From contig NZ_FOPZ01000012.1 of assembly GCF_900113615.1 (NCBI RefSeq), positions 1 through 64,000 of the forward strand: a stretch of DNA of 64,000 bases. The letters run 5' to 3'. Shown piece by piece: positions 57,189-64,000 of the stretch. How positions within the stretch are numbered: the first letter of the stretch is position 1; each line of letters begins with the position of its first letter. The notes beneath the pieces were generated by a model, which was given only the letters and a program-made list of their open reading frames with translations, was not told the DNA's origin and did no database searches. The position numbers and the translations under genes were made by a program. The stretch comes from Halorubrum aquaticum (lineage in GTDB: Archaea; Halobacteriota; Halobacteria; Halobacteriales; Haloferacaceae).

Positions 57189-58790
57189 ATGAACGAGGAC
57201 ACCCCCCGCACGGACGGCGGGACCGAGCGCGCCGACGGCGAGCCGAGCGAGGACGTCGCGCTCGACCCGTGGGGGTCGGCGTCGGTCGGCGACTACGCCG
57301 ACCTCTTCGCCGAGTTCGGGATCGAGGCGTTCGACGACGTCGCCGACGACGTGATCGACCCGCACTACCTGATGCGCCGCGGCGTCATCTTCGGGCACCG
57401 CGAGTACGACGCAGTCGCGGAGGCGATGGCGAACGACGAGCCGTTCGCCGCGCTCTCGGGCTTCATGCCCACCGGCGACCCGCACATCGGCCACAAGCTC
57501 GTGTTCGACGAGCTGATCTGGCATCAGGAGCGGGGCGGCGACGTGTTCGGGCTGATCGCCGACCTCGAGGCCCACTCCGCGCGCGGGATGTCCTGGGACG
57601 AGATCGACGAGCACGCCCGGAGCTACCTCTTGAGCCTTCTGGCGCTCGGGTTCGACCCCGAGGCGGGCGAGCTCTACCGCCAGTCCGACAACCGGGAGGT
57701 CCAGGACCTCGGCTTCGAGCTGGGGTCGAAGGCCAACTTCTCGGAGTTCGAGGCGATCTACGGCTTCGACGGCGAGACGAACGTCTCGCACATGCAGAGC
57801 GTCGTCACCCAGACCGCGGACATCCTCTATCCGCAGCTCGTCGACGAGCCGAAACCCACGGTGATCCCGGTCGGCCCCGACCAGGACCCGCACGTCCGGC
57901 TCACGCGCGACCTGGCGACTCGCGTGCGCTACTTCAAGGTGACCGAGGCGTTCGCGAGCTTCGAGCTCGACAACGAGGAGCGGACGCTGGTTCGCGCCGC
58001 CTACGACGCGCTCGCGGCCGACGTCGACGACGCCGAGACCGACGTTCGCTGTGAGGACGCCGCCGCGTGGCTCGACGACTACGAGCCGCCCGAGATCGAC
58101 GAGGAGAGCGTCGACCTCGCCGCCGCCAAGTCCAGCGCCCTCGACAAGCTCCGCGCGGGCGGCAAGGAGCCGCTCCGGCCCCGGGTCCGGTTCCTCGACC
58201 GCAACGCCACCGACGAGGCGTTCGAGGCGCTGATCGAGGCGATCGACGGCGAGAAACGGGTCTTCGAGGGCCACGTCGACGCCTTCGATCTCACGCGGGA
58301 GGAAGCCGAGTCGGTCGCCCGCGAGGTCGAGATCGACCACGACGGGTTCGGCTTCCGGCAGCCCTCCTCGATCTACCACCGCTTCATGACCGGGCTCACC
58401 GGCGGGAAGATGTCCTCGTCGATCCCGGCGAGCCACATCTCGCTGCTCGACGATCCCGAGGACGGCTACGACAAGGTGCGCTCGGCGACGACCGGCGGAC
58501 GCGACACGGCCGAGGAGCAGCGCGAGCTGGGCGGCGAGCCCGACGAGTGCCCCGTCTACGAGCTGTACGCCTACCTGCTGGCGGGCGACGACGACGGGCT
58601 CGCCAAGGAGGTGTACTCCGAGTGCGCGAACGGCGAGCGCCTCTGTGGCGGCTGTAAGGAGCAGGCCGCCGAACTCATGCGCGAGTTCCTCGAGGAGCAC
58701 CAGGAGAAACGCGAGGAGGCGGAGGAGGTCCTCGACGAACTCGACATCGACCTCGACTCCGACCGGCGCGGGACGGGCGGGGAACACTGA
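57189..58790 (+). CDS. trpS: Tryptophanyl-tRNA synthetase
   Basis: A 533-aa class I synthetase. GDPHIGHK is the HIGH motif and GGKMSSSIP the KMSKS motif. MPTGDPHIGHKLVFDEL and QDPHVRLTRDLA complete the archaeal/eukaryotic TrpRS fingerprint. An N-terminal extension of about 80 residues and a C-terminal charged helix are present. CxxC in CGGCKEQAAEL is unusual for the C-terminus. ATG 57189 starts at the first codon after the UspA divergent region. Confidence 0.95.
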   Translation: MNEDTPRTDGGTERADGEPSEDVALDPWGSASVGDYADLFAEFGIEAFDDVADDVIDPHYLMRRGVIFGHREYDAVAEAMANDEPFAALSGFMPTGDPHIGHKLVFDELIWHQERGGDVFGLIADLEAHSARGMSWDEIDEHARSYLLSLLALGFDPEAGELYRQSDNREVQDLGFELGSKANFSEFEAIYGFDGETNVSHMQSVVTQTADILYPQLVDEPKPTVIPVGPDQDPHVRLTRDLATRVRYFKVTEAFASFELDNEERTLVRAAYDALAADVDDAETDVRCEDAAAWLDDYEPPEIDEESVDLAAAKSSALDKLRAGGKEPLRPRVRFLDRNATDEAFEALIEAIDGEKRVFEGHVDAFDLTREEAESVAREVEIDHDGFGFRQPSSIYHRFMTGLTGGKMSSSIPASHISLLDDPEDGYDKVRSATTGGRDTAEEQRELGGEPDECPVYELYAYLLAGDDDGLAKEVYSECANGERLCGGCKEQAAELMREFLEEHQEKREEAEEVLDELDIDLDSDRRGTGGEH

Positions 58791-58860
58791 CCTCGCCGCC
58801 GATCCGTCCGGGCGGACGAGAGCGCGGCCGCTACGCGACTGACGATCCGGTATGAATGGT

Positions 58861-59164
58861 GGACGGCCGGGGTAGCCCGGTGTTCCGGCACGGGGTATCC
58901 CGGTTGCCTCCTCCACCCCGCGACCCGACGAGCGACGGGCGTCCGGCGGTGGGCTGCTCGCTTCCGCGCCTGACCCGTTGTCGCCGGCGAACCATGACGG
59001 ACCGCTCCTGCGAGCGGGCGCCACGGACCGCTGTCCCCGGCGGACGAGGCTTCCACGTTGGCTCTCGGGGCCCGCGCCGGTCCATCCGGACGTGCCCGGT
59101 GTTCGGTCCCCGCTGAAGACTACCTCACGGGTGACGAGCGGGGCCTAACCGCCCGACCTAGTCC
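58861..59164 (-). ncRNA. ffs: 7S RNA of the signal recognition particle
   Basis: A 304-nt archaeal SRP RNA. The 5' end GGAC-UA-GGUCGG pairs with the 3' CCGGCC-GUCC to close helix 1. The Alu-domain loop GGCGGUUAGG follows the 5' end. Domain IV has GUCAGG, GGAAG and AGCAGC, the SRP54/Ffh binding loop, about 110-125 nt from the 3' end. The length matches the 304 nt recalled for Halobacterium. It acts with SRP19 and SRP54 in membrane targeting. Confidence 0.93.
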
Positions 59165-59185
59165 GGTTTCCACTACATCGGTGCC

Positions 59186-59193
59186 CCATAAGG
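59186..59193 (-). promoter_or_regulatory. TATA element of the 7S RNA gene
   Basis: Minus-strand CCCTTATG centred about 26 bp before the RNA 5' end at 59164. Confidence 0.6.
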
Positions 59194-59248
59194 GCCTTTC
59201 GTTCGCGGGACACCGCCCGCTCGCCGGCGTCGTCGCTCGGCCCCGGAC

Positions 59249-59656
59249 CTACCCGAGCAGCTCCCGGGCGTACACGCCGGCGGAGAGCGGCATCGGCAGC
59301 GACGCGACGGTCACGGCGGTCGCGTGGTGCTCGAGCCAGCGGTACTCGCCGAACATCGTCGTCGGCTCGATCGAGAGCCACCAGACCGCCGCGAGCAGGG
59401 TCGTCGCGCTCCCGAGGACGACGAGCGCGCCGGCGAGGGTCCCCGGATCGACGTTCCCGCGCTCGACGGAGGCGAACACGACCGCGCTCAACAGCGCGAA
59501 CAGCGCCACCCCGCCGGCTCCCACGGGACCGGCCGTGTAGTACCCGGCGAGCTGGGCGTCGAAGCCGGTCACGAGCGCGTACGGCGCGGCGAGCAGGAGC
59601 GCGCTGACGAGGGCGGCGGCGATCCCGACCTGTCGGGAGCGAGCGCGAACGTTCAT
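59249..59656 (-). CDS. Four-helix membrane protein, unknown function
   Basis: A 135-aa protein with four hydrophobic segments and little polar sequence (MNVRARSRQVGIAAALVSALLLAAPYAL at the start). ATG 59656 is chosen by the position of the first helix. Short haloarchaeal proteins of this size are common. It lies upstream of the 7S RNA gene on the same strand. Confidence 0.65.
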   Translation of the reverse strand: MNVRARSRQVGIAAALVSALLLAAPYALVTGFDAQLAGYYTAGPVGAGGVALFALLSAVVFASVERGNVDPGTLAGALVVLGSATTLLAAVWWLSIEPTTMFGEYRWLEHHATAVTVASLPMPLSAGVYARELLG

Positions 59657-59767
59657 GCTCCGAGATACTCGGTCGGCGCGGTAAAAGGACCGGATCGCGT
59701 TCGGTTTCCCACCCGCTCCCGCCGTCGAGCCCGCACCGTTTTGGCTCCCCGGCGCGGACGGGTGGAC

Positions 59768-60226
59768 ATGTCGCTCGACATCGAGACGCCGGACCCGCCC
59801 GAGCTGTCCGCCGTCGACCCGAACGAGTACGAGGACGCCGACGTGGCCGGCGGCGAGTACCGCCGCGACGAGTTGGAGGCGTTCCTGCGCGAGGGTGCCT
59901 GGGAGGAGGCGTTCGCGCGATGGACCGCCGACTGCGACCTCGAGGAGTCCGACTGGCGGATCGTCGAGGACCTCGATCTCGTCTCCCGGTTCGACTTCTT
60001 CTGGGACTCCTTCGCCGACCGCGTGGGGTACCACGCGCCGGGCATCCCCGAGGACTGGAAGGAGCGGGAGTACCACGACGACCTCGACTCGTGGGGCTCC
60101 GTCTCCGCGATCAACGCCGGGCTCACGGAGCTCGGACAGATCGCCTGTGACGTGCTCAAAGACGAGTACATCGACTGGGAGTCCGAGTACGAGGCGCCCG
60201 ACGACCTCCCCGACTTCGACGCGTGA
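59768..60226 (+). CDS. Conserved acidic haloarchaeal protein, unknown function
   Basis: A 152-aa soluble protein, very acidic and rich in Trp, with EEAFARWTADCDLEESDWRIVEDLDLVSRFDFFWDSFADRVGYHAP. No known fold is recognised. It overlaps cobT by four bases, so translation is probably coupled and the role may relate to cobamide synthesis (inference from operon only). The ATG is the first that follows the 59657-59767 gap. Confidence 0.65.
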   Translation: MSLDIETPDPPELSAVDPNEYEDADVAGGEYRRDELEAFLREGAWEEAFARWTADCDLEESDWRIVEDLDLVSRFDFFWDSFADRVGYHAPGIPEDWKEREYHDDLDSWGSVSAINAGLTELGQIACDVLKDEYIDWESEYEAPDDLPDFDA

Positions 60227-61386
60227 CCGTACCGGACGACGACCCCGCGAGATCGCTCGATCGCTCGCCGCCGCCCGACTTCTCGCCGCCGCCGATCCCG
60301 GCGTTCGACGCCGACGCGGCCGACGCCGCCCGCGAGCGACAGGCCGAACTGACGAAGCCGCCCGGGAGCCTCGGCCGGCTCGAGGACCTCGCGGTCGCCC
60401 TCGCCGGGCTCACGGGCGAGCCCCGGCCAGCGCTCGCGAACCCGACCGTCGTCGTCGCCGCGGCGGACCACGGCGTGGTCGAACGGGGCGTCTCGGCGTA
60501 TCCGCAGGCCGTGACCCGGACCATGCTCCGGAACTTCGTGGCCGGCGGGGCCGCCGTCTCCGCGATCAGCGAGGTCGTCGGCGCGGACACGCTCGTCGTC
60601 GACGCGGGCGTCGAGGGAGCGCCGGTCGAGGTCGAGGGGCCGGTCGACGAGGCGGTCGACGAAGCGGCGGACGCGAGAGCGAGCGAAGTCGTCGACGAGC
60701 GGGTCGGCTCCGGAACCGACGACATCGCCGCGGGGCCGGCGATGGCCCGCTCGGAGGCGGTCGCCGCGCTCGAGGCCGGCGTTCGGACCGCCCGAACGCG
60801 GCTCGCCGAGGCCGGGATCGTCGCGCTCGGCGAGATGGGGATCGGGAACACCACCGTCGCCGCCGCGCTCACGTCGGCGATCGCCGGAGCCGACCCCGAT
60901 CGCGTCACGGGGCCCGGAACGGGCGTCGACGAGGAGACCCGCGCACACAAGGTCCGGGTCGTCGAGCGCGCGCTCGCGCGGAACGGCCTCGATGGGAGCG
61001 GGGAACCCGACGACGGGGACGGACCCGACCCCGTCGAGGTGCTCCGGCGCGTCGGCGGCTACGAGGTCGGATTCCTCGCCGGCGTCGCGCTCGGCTGTGC
61101 GGCCGACCGGACGCCCGTCGTCGTCGACGGCGTGGTCTCGGGCGCGGCCGCGCTCGTCGCCGACGCCCTCGCGGACGACGTCCGACCGTACCTCCTCCCC
61201 TCCCACGCCGGGAGCGAGCCGGGGCACGCGGTCCAGCTCGACGCGCTGGACCTCGAGCCGCTCTTCGACCACGGCCTCCGGCTCGGCGAGGGCTCCGGCG
61301 CGGCGCTGGCGCTCTCGACCTACCGCGCCGCCTGCCGGACCCACGACCGGATGGCGACGTTCGCGGAGGCGGGCATCGAGCGGTGA
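60223..61386 (+). CDS. cobT: Nicotinate-nucleotide:5,6-dimethylbenzimidazole phosphoribosyltransferase-like protein (CobT)
   Basis: A 387-aa CobT-fold enzyme. LTKPPGSLGRLEDLAVALAG and PTVVVAAADHGVVERGVSAYPQAVTRTMLRNFVAGGAA at the start, and GEMGIGNTTVAAAL in the middle, are family hallmarks. The catalytic Glu is expected near the end (HAGSEPGHAVQLDAL region). It makes the alpha-riboside of the lower ligand for B12. A long acidic insertion follows residue 245. GTG start overlaps the upstream stop. Confidence 0.9.
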   Translation: MTVPDDDPARSLDRSPPPDFSPPPIPAFDADAADAARERQAELTKPPGSLGRLEDLAVALAGLTGEPRPALANPTVVVAAADHGVVERGVSAYPQAVTRTMLRNFVAGGAAVSAISEVVGADTLVVDAGVEGAPVEVEGPVDEAVDEAADARASEVVDERVGSGTDDIAAGPAMARSEAVAALEAGVRTARTRLAEAGIVALGEMGIGNTTVAAALTSAIAGADPDRVTGPGTGVDEETRAHKVRVVERALARNGLDGSGEPDDGDGPDPVEVLRRVGGYEVGFLAGVALGCAADRTPVVVDGVVSGAAALVADALADDVRPYLLPSHAGSEPGHAVQLDALDLEPLFDHGLRLGEGSGAALALSTYRAACRTHDRMATFAEAGIER

Positions 61387-61425
61387 CGGGGCGGATCGAG
61401 AGGGGTACCGCTCGTCCCGTCGCCC

Positions 61426-62760
61426 TCACTGACCGCGAAGCCGACCCGCCGCGCCCGCCGCGCCCGCCGCGAGAAGGGCGAGGACCGCGGCGACGACGCC
61501 GAAACCGGGGACGCCGTCGTCGGTGCTCCCCGGGTCGCCGTCTTCGGCGTCGTTCGATCCGCTTCCGGCGTCGTCGTCCGAGGCGTTTCCGTCACCGTCG
61601 TCCGAAACGCCTCCGTCACCGTCGTCCGTGTCGTTCTCGCCCGAGCCGTTCTCTCCCGGATCGGTCCCGTCCGCGGTCTCGACGCCCTCGATCGTCACCG
61701 GGTCGGACGTGACGTCTCCGTCCCGCGCGACGATCGTTCGATTCCCGGCGGACGATATCGGCACGTCGGCCTCCCCGCGGTCGTCGGTCTCGCCGACCGC
61801 CTCGTCGTCGACCTCGACGGTCACGCCCGCCGCCGGCTCGTCGTACGCGTTCCGCACAGTCACGCGGGTCGTCTCGCCGACGAGGACGCGCTCGTTCGCC
61901 GGCGCGACGGACAGCGTGGGGGTCCGCCGTGCCGTGACGTTCGTGCTCACCGGGGACTCCCGGACCCAGAGCCGCTTGGGCGTGGCGTCGTATCCGTCCT
62001 TTACGACCGCGATCGTGTACGCGGCGTTCACGGGAACGTTGAGCGAGGCCGTCCCCTCGGTCACGCTCACCTCGCCGTCGTACACCGACGAGTCCACCCG
62101 GATCGATCCCGTCTCGATCGGGGCGGGCGGGTCGAAGTGGTCGTCGAAGGTACGCACGTCGAGCGTCACGGTGCCCCGCTCGATGGCGACCGTCGTCTCC
62201 GCGTTCCGCGTCACCGTCACCTCGCGTTCCGTCTCGAGGTATCCCGGTTTCACGACGGTGACCTCGTACGTCCCGCGCTCGAGGCGGGCCGTCTCGTAGA
62301 CGCCGTCCGAGCCGGTCTCGCCGCGGTCGATCGCTCGCCCGTCCTCGCGGACGGTCACCCTCGCGTCGGCCTGCGACCGGTTCCGCTCGTCGACGACCGT
62401 CACCGTCGCGGTTCCGCTCCGGGAGACGCCGAGTTCGACGTTCGCCGCGCTCGCGTTGGCGATCCGGAGCGGCCGGTTCCGGACGTAGGTGCCGTCGTCG
62501 ACGTCCAACTCGACGCTCGCCCCCTCGGGGACGTCGAGGAGCACGTTCCCGTTGCTCGCCGTCGTGCCCGTCGCAGTCCCGGTCTCGCCGGATTCGGTCT
62601 CCCACGCCGCCTCGACGGCCACGTCGCCGACGGCGTCACCGTCCTCGTCGGCGACCGAGACGGTGAGCGTCACCGGATCGGCGCCGGCGACGCCGCCGGT
62701 CGCGACGATCGCGATGAACAGTACTGCCGCTCCGACGAGCGCCGAACGTGGGGCGTTCAT
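61426..62760 (-). CDS. PGF-CTERM surface protein with carboxypeptidase-regulatory-like domains
   Basis: A 444-aa exported protein. Residues 1-27 are a signal peptide ending GVAGA. Beta-sandwich domains of the CarboxypepD_reg/PEGA kind recur (TVSVADEDGDAVGDVAV, TVTVVDERNRSQADARVTV, TRVTVRNAYDEPAAGVTV). A disordered Asp/Gly/Asn-rich linker (about 365-415) follows. The C-terminus has PGFGVVAAVLALLAAGAAG and a short Arg-ending tail, the PGF-CTERM sorting signal recognised by archaeosortase A. It should be anchored outside the membrane. Its partner artA is at 20338. Confidence 0.85.
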   Translation of the reverse strand: MNAPRSALVGAAVLFIAIVATGGVAGADPVTLTVSVADEDGDAVGDVAVEAAWETESGETGTATGTTASNGNVLLDVPEGASVELDVDDGTYVRNRPLRIANASAANVELGVSRSGTATVTVVDERNRSQADARVTVREDGRAIDRGETGSDGVYETARLERGTYEVTVVKPGYLETEREVTVTRNAETTVAIERGTVTLDVRTFDDHFDPPAPIETGSIRVDSSVYDGEVSVTEGTASLNVPVNAAYTIAVVKDGYDATPKRLWVRESPVSTNVTARRTPTLSVAPANERVLVGETTRVTVRNAYDEPAAGVTVEVDDEAVGETDDRGEADVPISSAGNRTIVARDGDVTSDPVTIEGVETADGTDPGENGSGENDTDDGDGGVSDDGDGNASDDDAGSGSNDAEDGDPGSTDDGVPGFGVVAAVLALLAAGAAGAAGRLRGQ

Positions 62761-62929
62761 ACGCGGGACACTGGTGCTCCCACGGTATTGGTATGAGGCG
62801 ATTACCCGGGGTCTCTCGCGACTGCGACCCCGATCTTCCCGCGACCCCGGCCCCCGCTCCTCCCGCGATATCGACCCCGACTCCGCCGTATTCAAATACG
62901 CGGGCGGGAACACACCCGTATGGAGCAGA

Positions 62930-64000
62930 TCGACGACCAGTACACTCCCGCGGACGTCGAGTCGGCGGTCGAGGAGTACTGGGACGACGCGGACGCCTAC
63001 GAGGCGGCGAAGGAGGCGCACGCCGACGACCCACCCTTCTTCTTCGTCGACGGGCCGCCGTACACCTCGGGGCAGATGCACCTCGGAACCGCCTGGAACA
63101 AGACGCTGAAGGACGCCGTCATCCGGCACAAGCGGATGACCGGCCACCGCGTCACGGACCGCCCGGGCTACGACATGCACGGGCTCCCGATCGAGGTGAA
63201 AGTCGAGGAGGAGCTCGGCTTCGAGAACAAACGCGACATCGAGGAGTACGGCATGGAGTCGTTCATCGAGCGGTGCAAGGAGTTCGCCCTCGAGAACCGG
63301 GCGGCGATGGACGAGGACTTCGAGTCCATCGGCGTCTGGATGGACTGGGAGGACCCCTACGAGACCGTCTCGCCGGAGTACATGGAGGCCGCGTGGTGGG
63401 CGTTCTCCAACGTCGCCGACAACGGGCTCGTCGAGCAGGGGAAACGCTCGATCTCGCAGTGTCCGCGGTGTGAGACGGGGCTCGCGAACAACGAGGTCGA
63501 GTACGAGGACGTCGAGGACCCCTCGATCTACGTGAAGTTCCCCCTGTCCGACCGCGAGGGGAGCCTCGTGATCTGGACGACGACGCCGTGGACGATCCCC
63601 GCGAACACCTTCGTCGCCGTCGACGAGGAGCTCACCTATAACGCGGTCCGCGCCGAGAAGGACGGCGAGGAGGAACTGCTCTACGTCGCCGCCGAGTGCG
63701 CCGAGGACGTGCTCGGGGAGGGACGCTACGAGGACTACGAGATCGAGGCCGAGCTCCCGGGAAGCGACCTCGTCGGCTGGGCGTACGACCACCCGCTCGC
63801 GGACCGGCTCGCCGAGTATCCCGACTTCGAGGGCGCGGGGCAGGTGTACGCCGCCGACTACGTGGAGGCGGACCGCACCGGACTCGTCCACTCCGCGCCC
63901 GGCCACGGGGAGGAGGACTTCCACCGCGGCAGCGAGTTGGGCCTCGAGATCTTCTGTCCGGTCGCGCCGAACGGGGAGTTCACCGAGGCCGCCGGCGAGT
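62930..64000 (+). CDS. ileS: Isoleucyl-tRNA synthetase, N-terminal part
   Basis: The first 357 codons of IleRS (class Ia); the rest lies off the right edge. PPYTSGQMHLGTAWNKTLKD contains the HIGH-equivalent HLGT. GYDMHGLPIEVKVE, SQCPRCETGLANNEVEYED (Zn-like) and IWTTTPWTIPANT of the editing domain are all in place. It charges tRNA-Ile and edits Val. A TATTCAAATAC element lies about 35 bp before the ATG. Confidence 0.96.

Noticed and set aside
57060-59024. A 654-codon minus-strand open frame
   Set aside because: Antisense of trpS running into the 7S RNA gene.
1-64000. Mobile element, integron or defence island
   Set aside because: No transposase, integrase, toxin-antitoxin pair or restriction gene was recognised; gene content is almost entirely core haloarchaeal.

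Overview
The window is a GC-rich stretch of a haloarchaeal chromosome, most like Halorubrum or a close relative (inference from protein families and gene order, not a database match). Supporting features are the very acidic proteins, TATA-type promoters about 25-30 nt before start codons with little or no leader, many GTG starts, twin-arginine lipoproteins, an S-layer glycoprotein, an archaeosortase, ftsZ1-secE-nusG, halocyanin, SAMP-type ubiquitin-like modifier, aIF5B, Nob1, EndA and a 304-nt archaeal 7S RNA. I see no insertion sequence, prophage, CRISPR array, rRNA or tRNA.

Layout. 1-5.1 kb: the S-layer glycoprotein gene (minus strand, C-terminus cut by the left edge), a lipoprotein and a membrane protein. 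5.3-10.5 kb: a small zinc-finger gene, an HNH-like protein, an aldehyde ferredoxin oxidoreductase facing a SAMP/MoaD gene, a DUF2238-like membrane protein and an AlkP-superfamily phosphohydrolase. 10.7-18.3 kb: a PAS/GAF histidine kinase, PhzF-like isomerase, a Na+/Ca2+ exchanger, a haloacid dehalogenase-like protein and D-aminoacyl-tRNA deacylase. 18.4-21.3 kb: ftsZ1, secE, nusG (spt5) and archaeosortase A. 21.4-28 kb: a DUF4010 transporter-like protein, a membrane hydrolase, an aminotransferase, a second histidine kinase, a polysaccharide flippase and an FAD reductase. 28.4-33.6 kb: korAB, a geranylgeranyl reductase-type flavoprotein and citrate synthase. 33.7-40.9 kb, all on the minus strand: PIN/KH ATPase, DUF2062 protein, glutamine amidotransferase, alpha/beta hydrolase and alaS. 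41-45 kb: a copper module (P-type ATPase, SafE-like membrane protein, halocyanin). 45-51.8 kb: aIF5B, PRC-barrel protein, nob1, uppS, small proteins, HAD phosphatase, PadR-like regulator and NikR. 51.8-64 kb: CDC48, endA, PiT phosphate transporter, UspA, trpS, 7S RNA, cobT, a PGF-CTERM surface protein and the start of ileS.

How the genes fit together. Most are housekeeping genes for translation, protein export and central metabolism. Genes for the cell envelope recur through the window: the S-layer glycoprotein, archaeosortase A (which matures PGF-CTERM proteins), a PGF-CTERM surface protein, uppS (polyprenyl carrier), a flippase, a geranylgeranyl reductase-type enzyme, secE and the SRP RNA. 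The most unusual signal I found is a near-identical 18-bp palindrome (GTCTGAC, 4 nt, GTCAGAC) upstream of both the S-layer promoter and the ftsZ1 promoter, which could link wall synthesis with cell division. Other non-coding structure includes a permuted, hairpin-rich repeat present at 14.4 and 50.5 kb, a 23-bp tandem array before the PadR-like gene, a 21-bp tandem array before the DUF4010 gene, and spaced palindromes in the korA/FAD-reductase divergent region.
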